64,000 nucleotides of DNA from Sphaerulina vaccinii (GCA_022570795.1 JAKUDP010000004.1:930001-994000), one strand, 5' to 3'; shown: positions 44,521-56,369, counted from the stretch's first letter. Numbers and translations are program-made. The notes: generated by a model from the sequence alone, not told the origin.

Positions 44521-47500
44521 CTTCTACTTAGGCTAGATAGTTCTTCTACTCTATATTCTAGTACTTATCTTTTATATAAACCTATCGGGCTCTAGGAGTC
44601 CGATAGAGGCTAAGCAAGCTAGAGTTGTCTTATAAACTTCTAGAATTGGGGACTATTCTTTAGCTTAGTCAACCTATCTATAACTATCTCTTTTATTAGG
44701 ATATATACTACTACTATTCTCTATTACTACTAAAGTCTTCTAATATTATTATAAGTAATATTAATATACTTTGATCTCTTATAGGTATAGGTATCCTTAA
44801 TAAGGGTCAAAGATACTTAGTTGTCTCCTATAATCTAAATAGGTCTAAGTTTATTTACTATATTAGAGTTTGCTTTAATAAGTAGTTAAAAAGAATATTC
44901 TCCTACTAGCTCTATATAGTCTATTTCCCTTAGAAGTGCTACTAGGAATTAAGATTACTTAGTATATATATTTAGAGCTATATACTTAGCCTCTATAGTT
45001 AATATTACTATAGACTTCTACTTCTTACTTATCTAAGATACTAGTACTCTATAGAGGAAGAAGATAGATCCGAGAATTAAGACTCTATCTACCTTATCTA
45101 TTATATAGTTAGAGTCTAAATATCTAATAAGGCTTCTACTACCTCTTCTAAATATAAGTCCTAGGTCTAGAGACGACCTAAGGTATCTTACTAGTTTCTT
45201 TAGAGTATTTATATATTCTCTTATTAGGTTAGCTATATATAAGCTTAGTCTACTAAGAGCGAAAGTAATATCTAGTCTTGTTATAACTATCGGCTATATC
45301 TATATACCTATCTAGCTTTAGTACTTCTATTTAGTATATCTCTTATTAGATAGAATTGCTTTAGTAAGGCTTTTATAACTATCTATTAGTAAGAGAGTTA
45401 GATAGGTATTTTCCTTAGTTATATTTAGCTTTATAAGATTCTCTTAGATATAGTATTCTTAATTAAGCTTTAGAGTTCCTATAACCCTATCCTTTATTAT
45501 CTTTATTCTAAGAATCTTTTCTAGCTCTTTTAGATCTTTAATTTTAAAGACCTTACTAAGCTATTTCTTAAACTAGAGAACATCCTTTAGCTCTAGTACT
45601 ATAATAGATATATTATCTATATAGGTTAGAACTATAATTTTTCTTTTCCTATAGATAAGTAGGTATAGGTCGATCTCTAATTAATCGAATTCTATTTATT
45701 CTAGCTTTGAGATATAGAGTTTATTCTAGTCTCTTACTACTTACTTAAGTCTATAGAGACTTCTTAGGATCTTTAGAACCTAGTTTAGTAGAACCTCTAC
45801 TTCTAGAGGTAGAATTATATAAATATTTTCTTTTAGAAAGCTTTCTATAAATATATTATTTATATCTACTTAGTATATCTCTAAGTCCTTTTCGCAAATA
45901 ACTACTATAAATATTCTTAAAGTATTATACCTTATAGTTAGTATAAAAGTATTCTTAAAGTCTACTTTAAACTTCTAGGAGAATCCTCTAGTAACTAGTC
46001 TTACTTTAAACTTTTTAATAGCTCTACTAATTAATCTTTTTATATTAAAGACCTACCTAGATATTATAAGGTTTGTACCCTTTAGTAGTATAACTAGCTT
46101 CTAGGTATAGTTACTATCTAAAGCTACTAGTTCTTTCTAGATTGCTTCTTTCTATATATAGCTCTATTTAGAATTCTATATTGCCTCTTTATAGAACTTT
46201 GGAATAGGGACCTTTTGCTTTAAAGTAATATTAGGTCCGAGTACTATAAATGCAACTTTCTTAATCTCTACTAAGGTTTTCTAGATATAATTTCCTTCTT
46301 TTTTAATTAGGCTAAGGAATGCTTTATAATACTTTAGGTTAGATATATTATCTTCCTTATCTCTCTATCTCTTTTAGAGGACCTACTTTATAACTATACT
46401 ATAGGCCTTAGGTTTAGGTCCTTTTCTTTTATCTAAGAGAAATCTTCTTTTCTTCTAGAATTATACTCTTACTTCTAGTAGATCTTATATAATATCTAGA
46501 TATTTTCTAATATATATATTTCTACTAGTCTCTTAACAAACTTTAGTCGGCTAATTAGTCGGCTACTCTATTCTAATTTTCTCTTTCTAAAGCTATATAC
46601 TCCTAGAGTTTTCTTCTTCTAGATCTATCCTCTAGTACTCCTTCTTATTTTTCGGTAGAGGTCTAAGCTATATAAATAGTAGTTAATATTTAGTTAGGCT
46701 TCTAGGGCCCGATAGACTTTAGAACTCCTTCTACTTCTTTAGTCTCCTAACTAGTTTCCTAACTAGTATAATACTAGATTAGTTAAGCCTAGGAATATTT
46801 AACTCTAAATCTCCTTCTTTCTTATACTTAAACTACTTAGTATTGCTATAGGCCTTAATAGCCTCTATATTAGGCTTCTAGAAAAGCTATATTTTAGTAG
46901 TATCTAGAATATAACCGACGAATATAGTATTCTTGCCTCTATTTATTAGTTTATCTAATCTTATTCTAGCTAGCTAGAACTTTGAGTTTATATATACTAC
47001 TACTCTATAGCCCTAGACTCTAAAGTATAATACTAGAGGTCTCTATTCTAAGAATACCTCTTTAAGTAAGACTTTGAATCTATTAATATCTAGCCTATTT
47101 AGAAGAGTATTCCTAATAATAATACTTACTTCTAGTATCTTAGGCTAGAACTTAATTAGTATATTAGATTCTTCTAGTATTACTTTTACTTTTTCTTTAG
47201 AGGTCTAGATCGACCTTTTAATAACTCTATTCTAAATAGAGTTATATATCTTAGTAATATAGAAAGAGATTCTATTCTCTCTTTCCTACTACTTTAGTAT
47301 AGTAAAAAGCTCTTTAGCTCTATTACTTCTTACTACTTAGAGAGAATTTCTAAATTAAAGCTCTATCTTTCTTTTCTATTAGTAGAGGGTAAATAGTATA
47401 TCTATTCTTAACTTTAGTAGAAAGGCCTACTTCTTTCTTAAGAAGTTATTAATAATTTTAAGCTACTACTTAAATTCTAATTTTAAAATAGGTAGAGGTC

Positions 47501-49767
47501 TATAGATATTAATAGATATAAAAGCTAGCTTTTAGAGCTTCTACTATATCTCTTTCCCTCTATACTACTTTATCTTTACTATTATATAGACTCTGCATAC
47601 CCTATACTCTTTTAGAATTAGTATTAGGCTTTTTAAATCTAAGACCTAGTAAAGGTTCTTTACTACCTTCTCCCTAAAATATACAAGCCTTCGATACTAG
47701 AGCTCCTACTAATTCTAGGTACTCTCTAATATATAGAAAGTATATACTTTATTTATTAATTCCTATAAGAAGTATACTTGATTTTAGTCGAGCCTCTAGG
47801 GCCTAATAGACTTAGCTAGACTCTTATTAATCTCCTTAATAAATAGAACTCCTTCTAATATTCTTATCTAGATAACTACTTTTCTAGAGGCTAAAACAAG
47901 TATAAATTTTAGTAGTTAAATACCGAACTACTTACTAAATTAATTCTATAAAATAAGATTTACTTTAAGTCTAAGTATAAAAAAAATATCTCTTAGTATA
48001 ATCTATTTACTCTTTCTACTTTCTATTACTACTTTTTCTATATATATAGCTATTAGATAGCTACTTCTAACCTTAATCTACTTTCTAGCCTAAAAAAGCT
48101 TTAGTTTTTTAAAAAGTAATTCTTAGTTAGTTATATAAGTAGAAGTATAAGAGTTAAGTAGCTATTCTAATAGTTTATACTTGCTTTTAGCTTCTATAGT
48201 AGAGTAGGCTACTTTATTAATATTCTTATTCTTAGATAGGGTCTAGAATAGGTCTAAAGTAGTTAGTAACTCTATATCCTATACTATAAAAGCTTTTTTC
48301 GAGTATTTCTTACTTAATTTCTTAAGAGATTGTACTTTAAGCTAGAGTCTTTTTACTACTACTTTTAGCTTATCTTTATTAAGTAAAGAACTCTTCCTAG
48401 CTTATATTAGAGAAGGTCTCTTTTTAACTCTATTCGGTCGGGTTTCTAGAGCCCGATAGGACTTAGTAGCTTTCTTTATTAATTCGAGTCTAGAGTATTC
48501 TTTCTAGGTATATAGTCTTTTATAGAGGAAATATTCTAGTAGTTGCTAGGTACTTTTCTTAGCAAATATAGCTATCTCTCTTTAGTCTATAGACTCTTCT
48601 ATTTCTAGTATCTAGAGGATATCCTCTAGTATTAGGTTCTTCTAAGCTAGGATAGTCTATCTAGTACTCTTATATCTATCTAGTAGGAAGAAGAGTAGAT
48701 ACTTAATCCTTATTTCTAGAGTCTTATAGTAAGACTCTCTCTAGTTAATCTCTACTATCCTTCTACCTAGGTTTCTAAAATAGACCTATAAGCTTCTAAT
48801 TCTATCTTCTAGTCCTATTTTAAAGTTTATATACTTCTAGATAATAGCTATTATATAGGCTTGCTAGACCTTGCTATACTTATTATATAGAGTTGTCTAG
48901 ATATTAAAAGCCCTCTTCTCCTCTATTACTTTATTCTAATTATTCTACTCTAGATACTTAGTTAGCTTATAGATTGCCTAAGTATTTGCTTTCCTCTACT
49001 ATAGGCTAAATTTTAAGTATTCTAGCTCTAGGAAACTATTAGGTATCTTTATAGATAATAAGGACGACTCCTCTAACTAGGAAGTCTATAATATTTCCTT
49101 CTTAGTATCTCTTAGGTCTAAGATTATCTAGAAGATCTTCTTTCCCTCTAGGTTGTTTTTCTATAGTCTAAACTATAGCCTCTAGTTCTCTCTTAATAGG
49201 ACTAGTATAGCTCTCTTGCCTCTAAATCTACTTCTTTACTCTTAATCTATTTTACCTAAAATATTAAAAACTAAACTCTAAAAAATAATACTCTTTCAAA
49301 TAATTTTAGTAGTAGTTTCTAGATAGCTACTTTCCTAGTCTAAAACTCTCTTTCTTCTCTCTTAGATAAGCTTAGTATAGTTTCCTATACTTCCTACTTA
49401 TCTATACTTATAGATAGACTTAAATAGTCTCTTCTTAGAGGAATATACCTTTCTAAAGTATTAGTAGTACTCTAGTATAGAGGTTAAGTCTTATCTATAT
49501 AAGATAGTACTTTAGCCTCTAGCTTACTTTTTCCTCTTTATACCTTTTAAGCTCTATTTCTTAAGTATATCTTACTAGGTTCTTCTCTATCTTATCTACT
49601 TATAGGAACGTCTAGAACTTGCTAGAATCTTCTATATTTTCTTAGTAGTATAGATAGGTATACCTCGAGTCTCCTTTTACTTCTTTTATTATAGATTTGT
49701 ATCCTACTATTAGAAAAGGCTAACTATTACTATCTAATACTTCCTCTATAAACCTAGGCTTATAATC

Positions 49768-50014
49768 TATCGAAATAGAATAATAATATATATACCTATA
49801 ATATATAGAAAGAATTTTAATATATAATAGAAGTAGAAGTATTAGATAGGAACTAACTATATTAATTATATTAGTTAGTTATAGGTTTGTATCTCCTTCT
49901 AAAATATAGAGTATTAGATAAGTTATGCAACCTATTATTATATAACCTATATTATATATTCTAATCTCTAGGAGGTATCTCTTAGATAGTCTAACTAGAC
50001 TATACTTTCTAATA
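49768..50014 (-). repeat. copia copy 2, right LTR (5' in element sense)
   Basis: 247 bp, begins TATCGAAATAG; one base longer than its partner near the AGGTTTGTATC segment. Followed by CTTTT. Confidence 0.88.
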
Positions 50015-50019
50015 CTTTT

Positions 50020-50620
50020 CTAAATATTCGAATTTATAGATATAGTAGTATTATTATTACTAGGTATATTTTCTAGTATTTTTACTAGCTACTTTTTTTT
50101 TACCTATACTTTTTTCTAAGTAACTATAAATACTAGAAAAGCTAATTAAATATCTATATTAATTAGTTTACCTAGCTTTATAGCTATAGACTTAGTATTA
50201 GTAATAGAAGAAGCTTCTATATCTACTAGATTATTACTAAACTACTATACTTTCTCTACTATACTCTTAAATTTTAAAATATTTATATATTAAGCTAGTA
50301 CTTTCTCTAAAAGCTTCCTACTACTTCTTTTTATTTTAGTAGATATATTTTATTATATAATAGCCTTCTTATATACTAGAAGTTGCTTTAGTAGTACCTT
50401 ATTAGCTATACTATATTTAGAGTATAGAGGTATAATTTTCGGTCTAATTTCAATATATAATAGTTATAAAAAAGTAAGAAAAGTAAGTACTTAAATTTCG
50501 AGAGAAAAAACAAGTATATAATATATAGAAGACTCTATATTAGGTATATTAGCAGTATAGGGAAGTAGATAAGAAAGGTTGGAAGCCTAACTTGTAAGCT
50601 GGCGAACGTTTTTCCGCGAT
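50020..50620. other. right edge of TE island 1
   Basis: Remaining host-repeat sequence to about 50,550, then a sharp change to balanced composition. No family recognised and no gene supported. Confidence 0.5.
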
Positions 50621-50655
50621 TCTTGGCATTCTTGTATAATTTGCAAGGGACAGTA
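50621..50655 (-). repeat. 35-bp inverted repeat, right arm outside TE island 1
   Basis: Reverse-complement partner of 29,279-29,313, 34 of 35 bases identical. It lies about 90 bases beyond the point where the TA-rich composition ends. Further out, both arms continue with TCGA close by, the left one with a 5-base difference. Confidence 0.85.
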
Positions 50656-51160
50656 TCGACACTGATTTCTGCCGAGGTAGTTATAAAATTAAAGAAGCTG
50701 CTTTTAAGACCCACGCCGGCCGACACCCCGAATAACATGTCTCTGCTTCTTTGGCAGACCACATGGAGCCATCATCCAGGATGTCAGATACGTGTGTGCT
50801 GGAACCCCCGCGGGAGGATGGGATAGTCCATTTATTACCCATCTCAACTTGTCTTGATGCTACGAGTCTGGCACTGCGTTCTGACATTGGCAAGATGCTT
50901 CAGCTCCTTGGGTCTGCCCGCAGTCTCTGAAAAGTGCAAGGCACGTATCTCTTGCGTCTCGTCACCCCGTCTCGCTAGTAAGCAGAGCTCTTTCCTGGGA
51001 TGAAGCAAAGCTGCGTTGCATTGGCTCGACTATTGACACATATCTCTGTGCCACGTCTCAGCATCGCTGAAGCGAAGGGAAGGGCTCAAAATCAGGCACC
51101 TCACTCGAGAATACAAGACCTACTGTGGACTAAGCAGTGTATGACTCCTTCTTCGAAGCC
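50656..51160. other. islet flank, no supported gene
   Basis: About 500 bp of ordinary composition. Short frames on both strands have non-ATG starts. Nothing recognised. Confidence 0.4.
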
Positions 51161-51493
51161 CTAGGCCGAACGACAAAACCTCCCAGGCTGTTTTCCGATT
51201 TCGACTTTCTTCAATTTGCACCACTGGGATGTGGGCATGGCGGGCCGCACCACCTTTCCGACTTGGGCTCCAGCCATTGTAAGTCTTGTCAGCTCGACCA
51301 TGGCTCCTTGACTGATTGTATTTAGTACTGTGTCAACGGTACAGGCAGTGGATGTAGCGAGGTACAGAGGTATGTGGAAGCTTGTGTCGCACTCCCTCAG
51401 AGTGGCACCTGACTTGACAATGATCCTGTTCCCCAGGGCGTGTTCCTTCGAGATGTGCATATGAAATAGTTGAAGACAGATATAAATCATGCT
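51161..51493 (-). CDS. hypothetical protein in the TE-flanked islet
   Basis: An open frame of 110 codons from an ATG at 51493 (MIYICLQLFHMHISKEHALG), containing a coding-like middle (RIIVKSGATLRECDTSFHIP, VLNTISQGAMVELTRL) and a basic end (QWCKLKKVEIGKQPGRF). No signal peptide cleavage pattern or domain is recognised. It may be a single-exon gene, one exon of a larger one, or a decayed remnant; the neighbouring minus-strand genes support the orientation. No homologue is known to me. Confidence 0.35.
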   Translation of the reverse strand, partial: SMIYICLQLFHMHISKEHALGNRIIVKSGATLRECDTSFHIPLYLATSTACTVDTVLNTISQGAMVELTRLTMAGAQVGKVVRPAMPTSQWCKLKKVEIGKQPGRFCRSA

Positions 51494-51840
51494 GACCACC
51501 GACTAGAGCATTGGATCGTAGGGTCGTGCCGTCACGGCTGCAGGCCGTGGGTCGGCCTCGTTCGCGCTAGATGCTGACCAAACTATATCGAAACATCTGA
51601 CACAACAGCATCTGGGTTGCTTCCGACGTGCTACACGTGCTCGACTCCTGCTAACGTAACCATTAATTGCTGACACAATGGACAGCGCACAATAGCCGCA
51701 TCGAAGACTGCCTCGAGGCAACTACCATGGAAGATGTGCAAACAAGTCAGCGCCGCAACTGTATCAGATTCTCCAATAGTATCGAGACAGATAACGCTGC
51801 ATCACACGTTAGTTAGAATCGAGTCTTGCGATCGCTTTCC
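51494..51840. other. short intergenic region in the islet
   Basis: 347 bp between the hypothetical ORF and the small membrane protein gene. No feature could be supported. Confidence 0.4.
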
Positions 51841-52229
51841 TCACCACAATGGGTGCGTATCTACTCTTGCTGGCGTCAATACTGTCGTCCTTTCAGCCCA
51901 ATTTTTCAGAGTTCCGTATTGAGCATGAAGCTTCATTGATCTGTCGGGCTTCGCCGACTGTGACCGACTTGTGGGTAGAGCGTAGATGCTACGTTGTCGA
52001 CTAAGCAGAGCAGAGTCATGGATCAGTCGGAGACCTTTGGTAGTCATGTTGGTCCAAAGACTTACATTGCCAAAATTACTAGTAACAACATAAGAATGGT
52101 CACTGTCGCGATAGAGGCTACAATCGCTATGCGACTTGTGATTGAGCTGCCGTTCTGTTCGAGGTCTTTTCGTGGCGTTTGTGTGAGCGAAGAGCTTCGT
52201 GCAAGTAGAAAGTCGCATGATTTATACAT
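51841..52229 (-). CDS. small single-pass membrane protein, two exons, unrecognised
   Basis: Exon 1 (52066-52229) starts at the ATG at 52229 and exon 2 (51841-52000) ends at a TGA. The 65-nt intron has a consensus GTAAGT donor and a GCTTAG acceptor, and the two frames join exactly in phase 2. The 107-aa product has a polar N-terminus with basic residues (LLARSSSLTQTPRKDLEQNG), one strong membrane helix at about 34-55 (IAIVASIATVTILMLLLVIL) followed directly by RQR, and a basic, Ser/Thr-rich C-terminal tail of about 50 residues. The flanking charges favour the tail on the cytosolic side. I recognise no family. It lies alone with an LDH-like gene between two TE islands, a setting where lineage-specific genes are common. 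Confidence 0.55.
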
Positions 52230-52784
52230 AATTGCAACGAAAGAGGGCAAATAGCATAAGCGGTTGCTTGCAGAGGACTATGCAGTGAAGCAATAATGGA
52301 AACCCAGACTGAAATCCTGGTGCTCAGATAACGCTCAAATCGCTGACACATCATGACTGGTGTCTTGCGTGACATCTCTCTCGAGCCTAACGTGTTAGCT
52401 CGACGACGCAACGTAGAAACCTTGATGCACGATTCTCCACTGAGCGATCACTCCAGGGGCCAAGACTCAATTGATGTGAAAGCTCGCCACACACTGTCGC
52501 GAAACAACACTGTGGCCTTAGAAAAACGCCCTTCTAAATGCGTTACTGACTGCCAGTGGACGTCGCGAATACGACTGTAGTGAGGAGCATCACAAGGTTA
52601 CGTGTAGTGGTTTGAATTTACTCGTTACTACATTTCATGTGATCACAACCAACCCATCTCCCATTTACCTTTCTACGGACCACTAACAACTAAGGAAGGA
52701 CAAATTCGCCAGACAGTCCACTCGAAGGAATTGTCATGATTCTGGTGAAACGGCTTGGCTGTTGGCACCCTTCATCAGACCACA
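52230..52784. other. intergenic region in the islet
   Basis: 555 bp between the membrane-protein ATG and the LDH-like stop. A plus-strand ATG frame at 52353-52580 (75 codons, MTGVLRDISLEPNVLARRRN and on) is the only candidate gene; it has no recognisable features and I do not call it. Confidence 0.35.
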
Positions 52785-53837
52785 TCAAAGCGACCCGAGC
52801 GAACGGATCTGTTTCTGAACGTCCTCCGCGACAGACCGCAGTCCATCTTCTTCAGCCCAATTGTCAGACCATCCAAGCAGATGTTTTGCGCCCGCGCGAC
52901 TGAGACGGGTAGGAACGCTCAGGGCGGTTCCATCAATACCTAGGTAGCGTCCAGCAACAGCAACCGTCATCAGAGTGTCCTCGTTGCGAAGGATTGCTTC
53001 CACGATGGCCACGAGCCCCGAAGCCATGCTGAAACCTGGATTGCCCTTGTGATCCATGGTGACAAAGGGTGCCTCCTTGGCCTTGAGGAAGCACATGGAC
53101 ACTTCTTCTTCTTTGTACTCTCTGCCGATCTGGTCGCAATAGCTCTTCAAAGGCAGCCCATCAATTGAGATGGTAGACATCAAAGGCATTTCTGACACCG
53201 CATGTTGTCCGACTATGGTCGCGTGCACGTCTTGTGGGTCGACACTGTATATCTTAGCCAATTCATGTCGGAAAACTAGTGTGTCGAGTGCAGTTCCATA
53301 TCCGACCACGCGGTGAACTGGCAGTCCGGAGAGTTTCGCTGCGGCATAGGTCAAAACTTCATTGGGATGCGCTGCGACAATGAGCAGAGCACGGGGTGCG
53401 GCCTTGCCAATCCTCGGCGCCACGTCTTTCAAGATCTCGAGATTCGATTCGAGGAGTGCTTGGCCGGTCTCCCCGTATGTTTGAGCATTGCCAGCGGTAA
53501 CAATGACGATGGATGCATCCTTGCAGTCTTCATAATTTCCCGATCGAATACTTGGATGGTTGCAGGCAAACTGAGCCGCCAGAGAAAGGTCCACGGCCTC
53601 GCCTTGGGCTTTTCTCTGATCTTTGTCGATCAAAATGATGTCGTCTGCTAGACATTTAAGCACAAGGGCGAAAGCGGTAGCTGCGCCAACATGGCCAACA
53701 CCAATGATGGCCACGGTTACAGTCTACTGATGTCAGCCCTACATGATCTAATGGAGATCCGTTGCCTGTAATCGAGACCGCACCTTCTTGGCTCTCATAG
53801 CTTCAGTCTCGGTCGGTGATTTTCCAAAGATAGCCAT
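52785..53837 (-). CDS. L-lactate dehydrogenase-like protein with altered active site
   Basis: Two exons: 53784-53837 (MAIFGKSPTETEAMRAKK) and 52785-53723, with a 60-nt phase-0 intron (GTGCGG, GCTGAC branch, CAGTAG), giving 330 aa. The LDH/MDH Rossmann fold is evident: TVTVAIIGVGHVGAATAFAL for NAD, the acidic end of beta-2 (IILIDKD), VGYGTALDTLVF and QHAVSEMP. The catalytic Asp (D165) and His (H192) are kept. However, the loop that carries Arg109 in LDH reads GNAQTYGETGQA with Gly at that place (105), the SNP motif reads AHP (His137), and Arg171 of the DxxR motif is Val (168). Gln in GNAQ is LDH-like rather than MDH-like. Ordinary lactate or malate turnover is therefore doubtful; the true substrate or a non-enzymatic role is unknown. 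It stands alone between TE islands. Confidence 0.85.
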
Positions 53838-54599
53838 AGAGACTCAAAGTGTTCTGTGCAGTAATGTCTCAGCTAAATGGATGGTTTCTGCAATGTAAAT
53901 CTTCAAGCAGCAAGAGCTCTTGGACGATTCATTTTGTACTTCAAGTACATGTGGCCGAGACTGCGATTATGCACTGTGAGAGGTCAGCCGCAACCCTGCA
54001 TGAGTCCGCAGAGGTGCAGCATCAGACTGCCACTCTCACACCACTCTCAGGCACCGTGTGAGGAGTGATTGCGGCGCTCGACGCTAATACTGGCTGAGTC
54101 GCACCACTTCGTCCTGACTATTAGCGTGACTGATTGCTATGCCGCAATGGCCGTAGTGCTCGAGTCGTTGGTCTCTCGTGACCGAGGTTTCCGGCGGAGC
54201 AATACAACATTCGAACGTGCTTGTAGTCCTATTGTATGGAGCCGGTCGGGCCAATGCTTACGTTGTACCACGATTAGATGCAGACCCAACTTTGTGTAAA
54301 GTGAGATGGTGAATGGCGTCGCGAAGCTGTCAGGACGGGGAACTGCTGGCCTCACGGATAGGCACAGTGTTGATGTTGTTGTGAGCAATGAACTAACGAT
54401 AGTAATGCAGAGACAAATCTACAATTGCTGACGCCAAGCCATATCTGCCTGAGGCGGCTCTCTTGCCGTCCGCCATTGTTTGAGGACAGTAGGTATACAG
54501 AGAGTCTCCGGTGGCTGATATAGACACGTCTTCGTGCAGAGATGTGAAAACGGAAGTTTACTCCGCGGATGTGATATACGCATTTTAGAACTTAATTGG
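53838..54599. other. intergenic region and left edge of TE island 2
   Basis: About 760 bp upstream of the LDH-like gene. Small frames on both strands lack coding character. Composition turns TA-rich abruptly near 54,600. Confidence 0.45.
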
Positions 54600-56369
54600 A
54601 GCAAAGTATCTAGTATAATAATTATCTATTATCTACTAGATTAGTTATTACAATACTAATAAGTATTATATAGTTGTTTTCTTAAATATAATATATAGTA
54701 TAAGTAGTTATATTAAGTTCTATATTACTTATAGCTAAAGTATTATTATATATTATCTACTCTAGAGGCTTCGAGAGGTATAAGCTTAAAAAAGGGCTAT
54801 TTGAACTAATATAGTTAAATAAAATAACTATAAGAGACTTTTACAATTCTACTAATTTCTAATACTTTTATAAATCTATAAATAACTACTTTATATACTT
54901 ATATACTTTAGTAGTTAGCGCTATAAGAAGCTACTTAGTATAGATAAATATAAGTTTTTCTTCTATTCTAGAATAGATAGAAAATAAAGTACTATATATC
55001 TAATTAGATAAAAGTATATATCTAGTAATAGAAGCTAGTATAATAAAGATATATAAAATATTATAGCCTAATAAAATTATTAAATATAGAAGTAGAGATA
55101 CTATCTATAAAGATATAAGTAAAAATAGTAAGTCTACTATATATTCCTTAGTAGTATTAGTATCTACTAATTTATTTAGAGCTTAGAGAATATTTTCTTC
55201 TAGATTTTATATACTCTATTATACTTTATTTTACTTCTAATTATAATTTAGACTATTAATAGAATAGTAAAAAAACTAGTATTATAAACTATAACTACTA
55301 GTATAATATAATTCTAGTAGTAAAGAAAGATTACTAAAATATTTTATACTTATATTATTTCTATTATAAGAAAATTCTTTAATAGGTATTTATAGATAGA
55401 TTTAAAAATTATAATTACTTTACTTAACTAGCTTCTATACTCTATATATATATATAGAAAAGAAAGCTAAAAGCTTTAACTATAAGCTTTAGAGCCTAGA
55501 TACTAGTAGTTACTTTTTATAATATTATTCTAGATAGCTAGGCTTTTAACTTTATCTATCTATCTTCTAATTAATATATACTTTAAAAAGAATTAGTTAT
55601 CTAAGCTTTAGACTAACTATAAGTATAAGAAAGCTAGTTTAGAGTAAGCTCTAAATAGTATAGTTATACTTGCTCTACTATATAATAGAGAGTATAGTAC
55701 TAAGTATAAAGTCTACTAGTATAACTCTTAGGCGCCTATATATAAAATAATAGTAACCTAGTATATATAGTTATTATAGTATATAATAGTAGTTTTTATA
55801 TACTAGTAGCCTAGAGGTATACTACTTTTTATACTAAGTATTTTATAACTATTTTTATTTATACTATAAATTAGTATCTCCTTTATAGTTAGAGCTTCTA
55901 CTAAATCTTTATAAAGTAGAAGGTAGACTCTTTATAAGAGGTATAGAGTATTACTAAACTAATATTTTTATTCTATCTTCTTATATATAGTAGAGCAAAC
56001 TAAGATAGAAGAAGAAATAGAAATATTCTACTAGAAGTTATATATTCTAATACCTAGGAGCTAGTTATATATATAGAGAATAGAAAGCTAGTAAAAGATT
56101 AATATTATTAATCTCGACTAAATAACTATAGGAATATATAGCTAAAGCCTAGCTTACTATTACTAAGTAAGCTATATCTATATAGATACCTAAAGTAGCT
56201 AAGATAAAAGAATAGAAAGTATATATAATATAGAGCTATATATAGTATATAAAAGGTATAATATAAGTCTAGGCTTGTTTTTACCTATTTTATATCTTTA
56301 ATAGTATTATCTAAAGTAGAAAGCTTTATAGTTTTTATAAAAGATCTATTTCTAATATATATTTCTATA

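Larger units (their letters stand above)
44275..50014 (-). mobile_element. Ty1/copia LTR retrotransposon, copy 2, least mutated
   Basis: 5,740 bp with LTRs of 246 and 247 bp (44,275-44,520 and 49,768-50,014). CTTTT at 44,270-44,274 and 50,015-50,019 is the target duplication. Its left LTR still starts with the canonical TGTCGAA. RT (TYIDNISII near 45,600-45,635) and RNase H lie near the left LTR on the minus strand, as in copy 1. It keeps more CpA, TpG and CpG sites than copies 1 and 3 (for example GTCAACC near 44,660 and GTCAAAG near 44,812), so it was probably mutated less or inserted later. It also differs from copy 1 just inside the left LTR, where it carries a perfect-looking hairpin (44,582-44,610). 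Confidence 0.88.
29405..50550. mobile_element. TE island 1: nested RIP-mutated transposons
   Basis: A 21-kb block dominated by TA, CT and AG steps, almost without CpA/TpG, while CpC, CpT and some CpG remain. This is the signature of repeat-induced point mutation acting on CpA. No ORF of any length survives. Nested content from left to right: mariner-type remnant, solo LTR, gypsy element, copia copy 1, copia copy 2. The stretches between them (31,118-31,435, 37,610-37,674, 43,406-44,269, 50,020-50,550) become continuous when the insertions are removed, so they are pieces of older host repeat, which I cannot name. Confidence 0.9.

Noticed and set aside
29405..50550. AT-rich block as mitochondrial insertion or centromere
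   Set aside because: The composition is explained by LTR elements with CpA-specific change; no mitochondrial genes were recognised, and centromere function cannot be judged from sequence.
52353..52580. 75-codon plus-strand ATG frame in the islet
   Set aside because: No signal peptide, domain, splice structure or conserved pattern to support it.
54600..56369. Plus-strand degenerate coding repeat as a Helitron, KDZ or other named transposon
   Set aside because: Some Leu/Tyr-rich open stretches exist but no diagnostic motif could be recognised, so no family is assigned.
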